Counted from the first letter of the stretch, positions 45,190 through 53,445 are shown. The stretch: DNA of 64,000 nucleotides from Aquabacterium sp029268225 (GCF_037482285.1 NZ_JBBEYB010000005.1:153252-217251); one strand, 5' to 3'. The notes: a model not told the origin generated them from the letters alone. Numbers and translations are program-made.

Positions 45190-46017
45190 ATGCCAACCGT
45201 GCTGCCTCCTGGGACTTCTCGACTGCGTGCCTGGCTGAGGGCCTGCGGCCTGCCCAACACGCTGCCTCACCTTCTGCCCACCACCTGCTTGCTGTGCGGT
45301 CAATGGCAAGGCCAGCCCCTGTGCGGGGTCTGCGTGCAACGCTGGCAAAGGCCGGTCACGCGGTGTGCACGCTGCGCCATCGCACTCCCCCAGCCCACCC
45401 GAGACGCCGTCTGCCCTGCGTGTGAAGATCACTCTCCCGAGTTCGACCGGGCGATCGCCGCTCTTGACTACGAAGACCCCTGGCGCAGCGTGCTCTCGCG
45501 CTTCAAATTCCAGGAAGCCACAGCCTTGGCCGCCCCTCTGGCTACCTTGCTGTGGCAGGCACTCTCACAGCGCCCACACCGCGTCGACCTGATTGTGCCG
45601 GTGCCACTGTCCCGCACACGCCTGAGCGAACGCGGCTACAACCAGACGTGGTTGCTCGCCCAGCAACTGAGCCGGCGCCTGGGTTGCCCGGCCCGCCACG
45701 ATGTGCTGCAGCGCACCCGCCACACCGAGCGCCTGATGAGCCTGGACGCCGAAGCCCGACGCGCCCAGATCATCGACGCCTTTGACGTGCCGTCAGCCGC
45801 CCTGCCCCACCTTCGGCGACGCCACATTGCCGTGGTGGACGATGTACTCACAACGGGTGCCACCCTCAACGAGGTGGCTCACACCCTGCGGGCAGCCGGC
45901 GCCAGCAGCGTTTCAGCGTGGGTGTTGGCGCGAACGCCTGCCCCGCCGGACTCCCGCCGCCGCTCTCAATCAGGTGCGGGAGTGTCTGAGGTGGTCCATT
46001 CGCTGAGCAAACGATAG
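45190..46017 (+). CDS. ComF-family phosphoribosyltransferase-like protein
   Basis: A 275-residue ComF/GntX-type protein. An N-terminal four-Cys zinc ribbon (CLLCGQWQGQPLCGVC and CARCAIA...CPAC) precedes a PRTase fold with the binding loop VVDDVLTTGATL and the segment PVPLSRTRLSERGYNQ. In naturally transformable species ComF is needed for DNA uptake. The ATG at 45190 has GAGG before it. The gene ends inside the 3' end of the convergent permease gene (52-base overlap). Confidence 0.92.
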   Translation: MPTVLPPGTSRLRAWLRACGLPNTLPHLLPTTCLLCGQWQGQPLCGVCVQRWQRPVTRCARCAIALPQPTRDAVCPACEDHSPEFDRAIAALDYEDPWRSVLSRFKFQEATALAAPLATLLWQALSQRPHRVDLIVPVPLSRTRLSERGYNQTWLLAQQLSRRLGCPARHDVLQRTRHTERLMSLDAEARRAQIIDAFDVPSAALPHLRRRHIAVVDDVLTTGATLNEVAHTLRAAGASSVSAWVLARTPAPPDSRRRSQSGAGVSEVVHSLSKR

Positions 46018-47018
46018 CCCAGCGCCAACAAGGTCGGGCCCAGGAACACGCCGATCACGCCAAACGCCAGCACCCCACCCAGCACCCCCAATAGCACCAC
46101 GGCAAACGGCAGACGCGAGCCACGGCTGATGATGAAAGGCTTGATGACGTTGTCGACGGTGCTGACCAGAAAGAAGCCCCAGACCGCGACAAACACCGCC
46201 CACCCCAGCTCGCCTTGCTGGAACAGCCAGATGGCCGAGCCCCCCCACACCAGGGGCGGCCCCACCGGGACGACCGAGAAGAAGAAGGTGACCACGCCCA
46301 GCAGCATGGCACCGGGCACACCGGCAATCAGGAAGCCGATGGACGCCAGCACCCCTTGAGCGAGGGCCGTGCCCAGGATGCCATAGATGACACCGTTGAC
46401 GGTCCCCTGCGTGATGTCGATGAGGTAGCCCGAGCGCGCACCCGCCAAGCGCGACAGAGCCACTCGCAAACGCACGGCCAACGCTTCACCGTGCAAAAAC
46501 AGGAAAAAAGCCAGAAAGACCGAGAGTCCCAGATCCACCACGCCCTTGCCCACCATCCTGCCGGTGTCCAAGGCCAGCTTCTGCGCAGGGTCGGCCAACT
46601 TGCTCAACTCGGTCATCAGGCGTTTGCCATCGTGAGCCAGGCGCTGCCAGTACTCGAACAGCGACTGCCCGATCAACGGCACATCGCGCAGCCAGGCAGG
46701 CGCATCAGGCAAGCCACTGTTCATCAGCTCGGAGACCCCGCGCCCCAGTTGCGCCATGCTGTCCGCCAGGCCGAAGGCCAGGGCCGTCACCGGCCCCAAG
46801 ACGACCAAGGTGATCAGCGCCGTGACCAGGCTTGCCGACCACACGCGCCGCCCCTTCAACATGCGATCGAGCCAGAGCAGCGCCGGCCAGCAGGTTGATG
46901 CCAGGATCGCCGCCCAGGCCAGCGAGCTCATGAAGGGCCACAGCACGTAGACGCAACCAACCCCCAGCAGGGTCAGGGCCACAATGGCCAGAAGCCGGTC
47001 AGCGCGAAGTGGATCCAT
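45966..47018 (-). CDS. AI-2E family transporter
   Basis: A 350-residue inner-membrane permease with about eight helices. The N-terminal helix pair (VALTLLGVGCVYVLWPFMSSLAWAAILA), the long central amphipathic part (residues 90-170) and the C-terminal block with FISRGSRLPFAVVLLGVLGG-LAFGVIGVFLGPTLLALG are family signatures. Members export AI-2, Na+ or other small solutes; the substrate cannot be told. It overlaps the comF 3' end by 52 bases and starts 17 bases after the zinc-ribbon membrane gene. Confidence 0.88.
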   Translation of the reverse strand: MDPLRADRLLAIVALTLLGVGCVYVLWPFMSSLAWAAILASTCWPALLWLDRMLKGRRVWSASLVTALITLVVLGPVTALAFGLADSMAQLGRGVSELMNSGLPDAPAWLRDVPLIGQSLFEYWQRLAHDGKRLMTELSKLADPAQKLALDTGRMVGKGVVDLGLSVFLAFFLFLHGEALAVRLRVALSRLAGARSGYLIDITQGTVNGVIYGILGTALAQGVLASIGFLIAGVPGAMLLGVVTFFFSVVPVGPPLVWGGSAIWLFQQGELGWAVFVAVWGFFLVSTVDNVIKPFIISRGSRLPFAVVLLGVLGGVLAFGVIGVFLGPTLLALGYRLLSEWTTSDTPAPD

Positions 47019-47035
47019 GTGTCAGCGTCAGAAGG

Positions 47036-48886
47036 TCAGGTGGCGAGAATCGGTTTGCCGCAACTTTCGCAGAAAGCATTGCCGCTGTCATTGACCGTCT
47101 CGCAGGCCCCACACACCACCTCCGAGGCAGGCTGCGGAGTCGTCACCTCGACCGCGGCTGGCACTGGTGTCACCCCGGCAGGCGCTGCCGCCTGCAGCAA
47201 GGTCTCTGCGACGATCCCCGAAGCCAAAGCCCCCGCAGCCGGCGCTGCAGCAGCGCCCAATTGGTTCAATGCCCCCATGGCCGCCATGCGGCGGGCATCT
47301 TCATTGGCCGTGGGCGCAATGACAATGCTCTGCTCGCCGGCAAACTGGCGCACCAGGTTTTTGAGGTATTCGGCCTCTTTGGGCTGGCTGAGCATGCCGG
47401 TGATGATGCGGGGCGTGACACTGCCATGGCTCTGGTGGCCGAACACCACGCTGCGCAACTGCATCACCCAGACGCGGAAGGTCATGTTCTCGACGTTGAC
47501 CACCTCACGCTCGGTGAATACACGATCTTGCAGACGGTTGCCGATGTCGACCTTGGAGCGAATGAAGCTACCCTCCATCTCGACCCAAGTCAGCGTGGAC
47601 TCGAAGTCGAAACGGCCCCACAGCGTGTGCGCACTGCGGAAGGCATAGCCACCGACGGCCACCAGCGACAGGCCCAGCGACGCAAAGCCCAGCACCGGAC
47701 GCCAGTCGGACGTGGGCTCGAAGCGCACCGCGAAGACCACCAGCGCCAGCGCCCCCGCCAGGGTCAGCGCCACACCCATCAGGTCAATGACCATCAGCCA
47801 GAAGAAGCGCGGGTAGGCCTTGGCCACCGAGAAGTCCATGCGCTTGAACGCCGACGGCGCCATCGGCTGGGTTTCTTCCAGCATCTGGCCCTTGAAGTTG
47901 CCGGCACGGCTGCCCAGGTTGATGTTGGGCAGGACGCGGGCGTAGCGGCGGTTGGGGATGCGGTGCGTCCAGTTGCGCTGCATCTCGCGATCCAGTTCCT
48001 GCATCAGCAGGTTGGGGTCGGCGTTGAAGCTGAAGTTGTCTTGCGTATCGACCTTGCTGACCGGGGGCGGCGGATCGATGTGGCGCTGCACGGCGACGAA
48101 GAACACGCCTTCGATGGCGGCCAGAGCCACCAGGATGATCAGGGCCTGGGTGCCGAAGCTGGCCCATTCCAGATCAGGCAGGACATGGCTGAGGAAGCCC
48201 AGGGCCACCGGCCCCAGGATGGCGGCGAGCGTCAACCCCACGATCTGCTTGAGGTTGAAGCTGACCTTGGCTTGCACATCGCTGCCCGACACGGGCTTGA
48301 CAGCCATGAAGACCACGAGTGCCAGGAAGAAGGCCCCCACCCAGGACTGGATGGGCGAGCCCCAGACGAAGATCATCGCGACCAGCATGATCAAGAGCAG
48401 GAAGGCGTACGACGCCAGGTTGGCAAAGCGGTTCTGCAAGACGTTCTGGATGTAGGCCGGCGCCGTGATCAGGTCCTTGACCAGCGAATACAGCACGCCG
48501 TTGAGGGCGCCACTGGGAATGGCAAACTCCAACGCCCCCTGACGCACGGTCTGCATCAGCGTCTTGGCGCCATCGGGCAGGCCCAGCTTGTCGGCGTCCA
48601 ATTCAGGTGCGAGCCCGGCTGGTTGCCCACGACCGAAGAACACGCGCAACTGCTGGCCAATGCGCACAAAGTTCCAGGCGGCCAACACCATCATGCCCAC
48701 ACCCAAGGCCACGGGCACGACGAAGCTGCCCAGCGCCTGCTGGGCCAGATGCTTGCGCGCGAGGAAGATCAGGGCCAGCGCACACACCAGCAAAATGGTG
48801 GCACGCACCGCCCACAGGATGTTCTCGACCCGGTAGGGATTGGGGAAATCAAGCTGCGCTTGTTCGGAGCTGTATTCGTAAGACAT
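47036..48886 (-). CDS. Large multi-helix membrane protein with C-terminal zinc ribbon
   Basis: A 616-residue protein I cannot assign. At least seven membrane helices occur in residues 22-60, 145-185, 200-260 and 335-395. A cytosolic region follows (including WVEMEGSFIRSKVDIGNRLQDRVFTEREVVNVENMTFRVW, of PH-like or stomatin-like look), then an Ala/Pro linker, and the last 30 residues are a rubredoxin-type ribbon (CGACETVNDSGNAFCESCG). The same kind of ribbon opens the protein at 49789-50745. Followed 17 bases later by the AI-2E permease. Confidence 0.75.
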   Translation of the reverse strand: MSYEYSSEQAQLDFPNPYRVENILWAVRATILLVCALALIFLARKHLAQQALGSFVVPVALGVGMMVLAAWNFVRIGQQLRVFFGRGQPAGLAPELDADKLGLPDGAKTLMQTVRQGALEFAIPSGALNGVLYSLVKDLITAPAYIQNVLQNRFANLASYAFLLLIMLVAMIFVWGSPIQSWVGAFFLALVVFMAVKPVSGSDVQAKVSFNLKQIVGLTLAAILGPVALGFLSHVLPDLEWASFGTQALIILVALAAIEGVFFVAVQRHIDPPPPVSKVDTQDNFSFNADPNLLMQELDREMQRNWTHRIPNRRYARVLPNINLGSRAGNFKGQMLEETQPMAPSAFKRMDFSVAKAYPRFFWLMVIDLMGVALTLAGALALVVFAVRFEPTSDWRPVLGFASLGLSLVAVGGYAFRSAHTLWGRFDFESTLTWVEMEGSFIRSKVDIGNRLQDRVFTEREVVNVENMTFRVWVMQLRSVVFGHQSHGSVTPRIITGMLSQPKEAEYLKNLVRQFAGEQSIVIAPTANEDARRMAAMGALNQLGAAAAPAAGALASGIVAETLLQAAAPAGVTPVPAAVEVTTPQPASEVVCGACETVNDSGNAFCESCGKPILAT

Positions 48887-49057
48887 AGGCGAAACAGAAA
48901 TCGGGGAGCGGGCCGCCGCGAGGCAAACAGTTTTACTTCAGCTTGTGACCGCAGCCACCTCACCGGCAGCGTCGGTGAAGCCGAAGGTCAGTTGGCGATT
49001 GAGCACGTAGTACAAGCCCAAGATCACCGCGCCCAGCAGTAGTGATGAGAGAAAGAG

Positions 49058-49082
49058 TAAAAAACCGCCTCGCGAGGCGGTT
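49058..49082 (-). terminator. Intrinsic terminator after the glycine-zipper lipoprotein
   Basis: A perfect 20-base palindrome (AACCGCCTCG/CGAGGCGGTT, 49063-49082) followed on the minus strand by six T. It lies 8 bases past the lipoprotein stop and should end that transcript, separating it from the 616-residue membrane-protein gene. Confidence 0.85.
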
Positions 49083-49090
49083 GCAAAGGA

Positions 49091-49774
49091 TCAGACTTCC
49101 GTGGTTTTGAGGCGCCCGGCCTTGACGGTGATGCGCTCCATGCCCTTGGTCACACTGGCGTCCGTCACCTTGATGACCGTGATGGGATTGCCCTTGGGAG
49201 AGGCCACTTTGCCCCCCGCCATGTTCACCTTGTTGGCTTTGGCATCGGCCGGCGTCACAGCCACAACGATCTCTGCCGATCCACGCTCGTCGGCCACCCG
49301 CTCGGCCAAGGTTTTGAGCTTACCCATGGCCGCGGTGTACTCGGGTGTGCCCTTGGCCGAGATGGGCAGGTCGAGGCTGACGGAGTCGAAGGTTTTGATC
49401 TTTTGCGTGTTCCCCGTGGCCTTGTCCTTGGCCACCACCTCGACCGTCTTCACCTCTCCCCCACGCGCACGCTGCTGAGGCGGCAGGGACGCCGTCGCCT
49501 GAATCGCTTCCTGACGGATGCGCTCGGCTTCGGCAATTTCTTGCTGACGCGCACGCTCGAAGCCGACCAGTCCGCCGACCACCGCCCCCAGGGCGCACCC
49601 TGCGGCCATGTCCCCTCCAGCCAGCTTGGCCAACAGGGCGCCCCCCGCGCAGCCCAGAGCCCCGCCCACGACGGCGCCAGTGGTCTTGTTGTCCGTGGCA
49701 CCTGGCCCGGCCGTGTTGGCGCAACCCGACAGACCAAGGGTCAAGGCGATGGCGGTCAATCCAATCTTGTGCAT
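49091..49774 (-). CDS. Glycine-zipper lipoprotein
   Basis: A 227-residue lipoprotein. The signal peptide ends in a lipobox (LGLSGC), so Cys becomes acylated. Residues 35-80 are Gly/Ala-rich with GxxxG repeats (VVGGALGCAGGALL, GCALGAVVGGLVG), the glycine zipper of Omp-lipoproteins; the rest is a soluble domain with a helix (ARQQEIAEAERIRQEAI) and mixed strands, which I do not recognise. The ATG at 49774 starts the signal peptide. It follows the double zinc-ribbon gene by 14 bases and is closed by a strong terminator. Confidence 0.82.
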   Translation of the reverse strand: MHKIGLTAIALTLGLSGCANTAGPGATDNKTTGAVVGGALGCAGGALLAKLAGGDMAAGCALGAVVGGLVGFERARQQEIAEAERIRQEAIQATASLPPQQRARGGEVKTVEVVAKDKATGNTQKIKTFDSVSLDLPISAKGTPEYTAAMGKLKTLAERVADERGSAEIVVAVTPADAKANKVNMAGGKVASPKGNPITVIKVTDASVTKGMERITVKAGRLKTTEV

Positions 49775-49788
49775 GCGTGCTCCTGCTT

Positions 49789-50745
49789 TCATTTCAGCAA
49801 ATCGTCCAAAGTCTTGTTGGCCTGATTCAGTTTGGCTTTGTCCAGTTCACGCTGGCGCGCCTGGGCCTGGGCCTCGCGGCGTGCTTGCTCTTGACGCGCC
49901 TCCTCTTCCACCTTCAGGCGACGGGCCTGGGCCTGAGCTGCTTCGTCCACGCTGGGACTGGGCGGCACCACGATCGACTCGCGTTCGATGATCTCCTGCG
50001 TGGCAGGCTCAGGCACGGGAGGCATGGCCACCGGAGCCGGCACCTCCGCGACGGGAGAGTCAGGCGGTGGCGTCACTTCAGGCATGGATGCCGCCGATGC
50101 CTCGGCCGAGGGCTCGGGCAAGGCCACCCCGTCGGCTGCCGGAGCTGAACTGCGCGAAGTCAGCCACCAGGCGAATGCCCCCAGGACCACGACCGCCGCT
50201 GCAGCCGCAGCCACGAGGACCTTGTTGCCCGAACGGGTGGGCTGCGAGGCGGGCTGAGGCGAAGCAGGCACGGGGCGCTCAACCTTGGGAGAGGACGAGG
50301 CCGCTGGAGGGGCTGGCTGAGGCGCTGAAGGCGCTGGCGATGCCTCAGGCTCCGGCGTGGTGGTCGTTGCCGTGCTTGCGGCCACCACAGGAGCCACCGC
50401 CACGTCGGCGATAGGCACCTCAGGCGACTCCGCAGGCAATTCAACGGGTGCTGCCACATCAGCAGGCGCAGTGACAACCGGCGCGGCTTCATCCACGGCT
50501 GGTGCTGGTGCTGGTGCTGGTGCTGGTGCTGGTGCTGGTGCTGGTGCTGGTGCTGTGAAAGCATGACCGCACTTGCCACAGAACTTCGCCCCTGGCTTGC
50601 ACGCTGCACCACAACTCGGGCAGGGCTGCGCCACGGGCTCCATGGGCATCACCTCGGGCGCAGGCACCGTCACAGGCTCTCCGCACTTTCCACAAAACCG
50701 GGCACCTGCGGCCAGCCCATTCCCACACTTACGGCAATGCATCAA
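49789..50745 (-). CDS. Double zinc-ribbon, single-pass protein with Ala-Pro linker and coiled-coil tail
   Basis: A 318-residue protein of unknown function with an unusual order of parts: two zinc ribbons (CRKCGNGLAAGARFCGKCG and CPSCGAACKPGAKFCGKCG, residues 4-60), an (Ala-Pro)n run, a long Ala/Pro/Ser linker, one membrane helix (VLVAAAAAAVVVLGAFAWWLT near 176-196), another Pro-rich stretch, and a charged coiled coil at the end (AQARRLKVEEEARQEQARREAQAQARQREL). With ribbons in the cytosol the coiled coil would be periplasmic. It precedes the lipoprotein in one transcript. Confidence 0.75.
   Translation of the reverse strand: MMHCRKCGNGLAAGARFCGKCGEPVTVPAPEVMPMEPVAQPCPSCGAACKPGAKFCGKCGHAFTAPAPAPAPAPAPAPAPAPAVDEAAPVVTAPADVAAPVELPAESPEVPIADVAVAPVVAASTATTTTPEPEASPAPSAPQPAPPAASSSPKVERPVPASPQPASQPTRSGNKVLVAAAAAAVVVLGAFAWWLTSRSSAPAADGVALPEPSAEASAASMPEVTPPPDSPVAEVPAPVAMPPVPEPATQEIIERESIVVPPSPSVDEAAQAQARRLKVEEEARQEQARREAQAQARQRELDKAKLNQANKTLDDLLK
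50501..50554. repeat. Hexanucleotide tandem repeat, nine GGTGCT units
   Basis: Nine exact copies of GGTGCT encode the (Ala-Pro)n run of the double zinc-ribbon protein on the minus strand. Because the unit is six bases, gain or loss of units changes linker length without shifting the frame. Confidence 0.95.
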
Positions 50746-50949
50746 ATCTCAACTCTCAAACAGCAAGGCACAAACGCCCTTCGATGGACGCGCCAAGATA
50801 ACCACTGAATTTGTAACGATTATGACAACAGCCTGACACAACGGCATCTGAGGCCGACCAAACTACAACAGTATCCCGATCAAGGCCCCACGCACCTCCC
50901 CTTGACGGGGGTGCACATCGTTGTTGCAATGGCGCCGTGTCCCGCTTAG

Positions 50950-52278
50950 CAGGCTGCGGAAATACCCAACGGGCGCAGCTTCGCTGCTGACGCAAGGGCT
51001 CGTTTTTCGATGATGCGGGTCGACTCCGACGCCACCCCCCCCATTTCAAGCCCATTTTGGCCTGATCTGAGGCCATTTCGGGGTGTTTTGCCCTCATCAC
51101 GCGACCTCCAGACGGACTTGTCCCAAGGTGCGCATGCGCACGAGGTTATAGGCGGCCATGGCCATCATGAAGACTTGGTCGACCTTCTTGATGCCGCGCA
51201 CCATCACCTGACGGATCGGGCCAATGAACTTGGCCCAGCCAAAGCCCTGCTCGATGAGCTTGCGCTTTTGCATCGAGATGCCGTAACCCTCGGTGCTGGC
51301 GATCTCATCAGGCACCGCTGACTTGCGGTTTGACTTGTTCTGCGCCACATGCGGCGTGACCTTCATGTCTTGCAGCGCCTTGATGAACTCGGCCGCGTCG
51401 TAGCCCTTGTCGGCGCCCAAGGTGATGTTCCCTTCGGGGTTGGCCTGGCGCACATCGGCCACCATGGCCTTGGCCGCTTCGCGCTCAGCATGGCCATCAG
51501 CCTGCGTGACCATGGCGTTGACGATCAGGCCATTGCGGTTCTCCATCAGCGTGTGGCCCATGAAGCGCAACTCGCTGGCCGTCTTGCCTTTGCGAAACAG
51601 CCTGCTGTCTGGGTCAGTGCCGGATTCATGCGTCTCGTTGCTGCGCGACTTGCCTCGGAAGTCACCGCCATCGTCGTCGTCCTTGCCGTCTTTGCGCACG
51701 AAGCTCTTGTGGCCCGCCCAGGCTTGAATCAAGGTGCCGTCCACGCTGAAGTGCTCCTTGGACAACCACCGCTTCTTGTCTGCCTGCTTGAGCACGGCGT
51801 TGAAGAAGGCCACCACAGCATCGTGCTCAATCAGCCGCTCGCGGTTCTTGGTGAACACTGTTGGCACCCACACCGAGTCGTCCATCGACAGGCCGATGAA
51901 CCAGCGAAACAGCAGGTTGTATTGCGTCTGCTCCATCAACTGGCGCTCCGAGCGAATCGAGTACAGCACCTGCAGCAGCATGGCGCGCAGCAGCTTCTCT
52001 GGCGCGATGCTGGGGCGACCGCCTTTGGCGTCTTCCTCGTACATCCCGGCGAACAACTCGCCCATCTCGGCCTGGGCCTTGTTGACCATCGTGCGGATGA
52101 CCCGCAGCGGGTGGTTGGCTGGCACGAAGTCGTCAAGCTTCTTGAGGGTGAACAGGCCTTCGGTGAAGGTGTCGGCGCCGCGCATGGTGGGTGTCGCTTC
52201 AGGTCGTTGAGGTGCTACGCTGATAACGCATCACGCCACTGGGGCGTGGACTTGGCTGTTGGGTATTTCCGCGGCCTG
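50950..52278 (-). mobile_element. IS5-family insertion sequence, 1329 bp
   Basis: The ends are 21-base inverted repeats differing at one position (CAGGCTGCGGAAATACCCAAC at 50950-50970 and CAGGCCGCGGAAATACCCAAC in reverse at 52258-52278). They flank one transposase gene. The flanks are TTAG (50946-50949) and CTAG (52279-52282), both of the YTAR type the IS5 group duplicates, but not identical. It sits 18 bases upstream of the cfa remnant. Confidence 0.88.
51097..52185 (-). CDS. IS5-family DDE transposase
   Basis: A 362-residue transposase. The N-terminal DUF772-type domain (NHPLRVIRTMVNKAQAEMGELFAGMYEEDAKGGRPSIAPE) is followed by the DDE catalytic domain: first Asp in HFSVDGTLIQAWA, second in LGADKGYDA, and Glu in LIEQGFGWAKF with the Y-(2)-R-(3)-E-like spacing. 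The frame is intact and full length between both terminal repeats, so the element may still be active. Confidence 0.93.
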   Translation of the reverse strand: MRGADTFTEGLFTLKKLDDFVPANHPLRVIRTMVNKAQAEMGELFAGMYEEDAKGGRPSIAPEKLLRAMLLQVLYSIRSERQLMEQTQYNLLFRWFIGLSMDDSVWVPTVFTKNRERLIEHDAVVAFFNAVLKQADKKRWLSKEHFSVDGTLIQAWAGHKSFVRKDGKDDDDGGDFRGKSRSNETHESGTDPDSRLFRKGKTASELRFMGHTLMENRNGLIVNAMVTQADGHAEREAAKAMVADVRQANPEGNITLGADKGYDAAEFIKALQDMKVTPHVAQNKSNRKSAVPDEIASTEGYGISMQKRKLIEQGFGWAKFIGPIRQVMVRGIKKVDQVFMMAMAAYNLVRMRTLGQVRLEVA

Positions 52279-52296
52279 CTAGACAGTGTGAAACAC

Positions 52297-52725
52297 ATGG
52301 CGCACCACGACGTCACTCGGTCAGCACCACGCCAACACACGGACAGTGATGCGGCACACCGGCATCTGGCCTCCTTGCTCGCCCTAGCAGATGTGCGCCT
52401 TGACGGGTCGCGGCCCTGGGACATCCACCTGCTGGCTCACGGCGTTCCCGAACGCGTTCTAGCCCACGGCAACCTGGGACTGGGCGAAAGCTATAGGGAC
52501 GGCCTGTGGACATGCGAGCGACTGGATCATTTGTTTGACCGCCTGCTGAGATCGGACATCGCCTCGCGCGTGCGCAGCCTGAGCACCGCCTGGCACCACC
52601 TGCGCGCGCGCTGGCTGAACCTGCAAACCGAGCACCGCGCCTGGCAAGTGGGGCGCCAGCATTACTTGGACCTCTCTCCAACTGATTGGTATGGCTGGAG
52701 GGGGCAGGTCAGCTGGTCTTACTGA
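52297..52725 (+). pseudogene. cfa: Truncated cyclopropane-fatty-acyl-phospholipid synthase
   Basis: The first 123 residues match the N-terminal domain of Cfa (DIHLLAHGVPERVLAHGNLGLGESYRDGLW, then LDHLFDRLLRSDI and LNLQTEHRAWQVGRQHY). The match stops at 52665, where E. coli Cfa continues HYDLGNDLF; the final 20 codons are unrelated. The whole SAM-binding methyltransferase domain (about 270 residues) is missing, so no activity is expected. The IS5-family element lies directly upstream, where the promoter would be. Confidence 0.85.
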
Positions 52726-53090
52726 AGGACCACCGAGGCGGCAATCCCACGGTGACTCGCCGTTTTCGCGTGAATCCGGAAGGCATTGAGACCGACGGAA
52801 CCCTCTTGCGCAGGGGCGACATTCATAATCTGTGCATCAGGAACAAGTTCGCTGGGGGTGTCGAGGTCGTTTACGACGTAAATCGAGGTATGGACACCGG
52901 CGTCACGTTGGGACTGGCGGGACGGCGAGCGCTCGCCGAAGTCGCGTATCGTGTTGAAGTCGAAGCAGGGGGAAAGGCGTATGTGCTCGCTTCCGGACTG
53001 GATGAAGTCACTGCCAGAGGTGTTGCCACGGAGGTCGGCAAGGTGTTGAACTTGGCCGTACCGGTGCGCGCTTTCACGCATCCCGCGTGA
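52686..53090 (+). CDS. Hypothetical protein, probably the 3' remnant of another gene
   Basis: A 134-residue frame opening with TTG immediately after an in-frame stop and overlapping the end of the broken cfa frame. The sequence has mixed strands and one helix and ends GLDEVTARGVATEVGKVLNLAVPVRAF; I do not recognise it. The abrupt start at the cfa break suggests it is a fragment joined there by a deletion. No ribosome site is obvious. Confidence 0.4.
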   Translation: MVWLEGAGQLVLLKDHRGGNPTVTRRFRVNPEGIETDGTLLRRGDIHNLCIRNKFAGGVEVVYDVNRGMDTGVTLGLAGRRALAEVAYRVEVEAGGKAYVLASGLDEVTARGVATEVGKVLNLAVPVRAFTHPA

Positions 53091-53203
53091 GGGTGGCAAT
53101 CAGCGCCAGCCTGATGCCCTGATGCCCTGATGCGACACGGAAAAACCGCCCCGATACAGCCATTCTCAAAAGGCACTATCCGTACATTGTCCGTACGGGC
53201 AAG

Positions 53204-53235
53204 AAAAAAGCACCTAGCCGCTAGGCTAAGTGCTT
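53204..53235 (-). terminator. Intrinsic terminator beyond the tRNA-Val remnant
   Basis: Hairpin AAGCAC-C-TAGCC / GGCTA-A-GTGCTT (53208-53235), with a run of T on the minus strand at 53204-53209. It lies 9 bases past the tRNA 3' end, as a tRNA terminator would, and shows that the left flank is the original chromosome downstream of the tRNA. Confidence 0.8.
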
Positions 53236-53243
53236 GATTTTCT

Positions 53244-53288
53244 TGGTGGGCGGTGCAGGGTTCGAACCTGCGACCCCTGCCGTGTGAA
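53244..53288 (-). tRNA. Partial tRNA-Val(CAC), 3' half only (island attachment site)
   Basis: On the minus strand this reads from the anticodon loop (TTCACAC, anticodon CAC) through GGCAG, variable loop, T arm GCAGG-TTCGAAC-CCTGC, acceptor strand ACCGCCC and ACCA. The 5' half is absent: upstream of the loop the sequence is A/T-rich and cannot pair. Such a 3' half is what an integrase leaves at the far end of an island. The 355-base gap 53091-53445 otherwise holds only the terminator and no gene. Confidence 0.88.
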
Positions 53289-53445
53289 AGCAAAAAATCG
53301 GTCTTTCAGATCAACGACTTAGAGAAAAACTCCAAGAACGACAATCACTTAGCGTACATCAGTGTACTTGTTTGTCCTTCGATATCCAAGTGTCAGTGTC
53401 CCAAAATTGTCCCAGCGAACACTAGACGCCAAAGCCTCGCAACGA

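Noticed and set aside
47009..49042. A 677-codon plus-strand frame opposite the zinc-ribbon membrane protein
   Set aside because: Composition is dominated by His/Gln/Arg/Asp/Gly, typical of an antisense shadow, and no ribosome site or family motif is present.
50501..50554. Tandem GGTGCT repeat as a CRISPR or intergenic satellite
   Set aside because: Units are six bases without spacers and lie inside a coding frame where they encode Ala-Pro.
53244..53288. A functional tRNA gene
   Set aside because: The D arm, 5' acceptor strand and 5' anticodon stem are missing; only the 3' half remains.
53289..53445. Integrase gene next to the tRNA remnant
   Set aside because: No frame in this stretch shows tyrosine-recombinase motifs; the integrase, if present, should be at the other end of the island.
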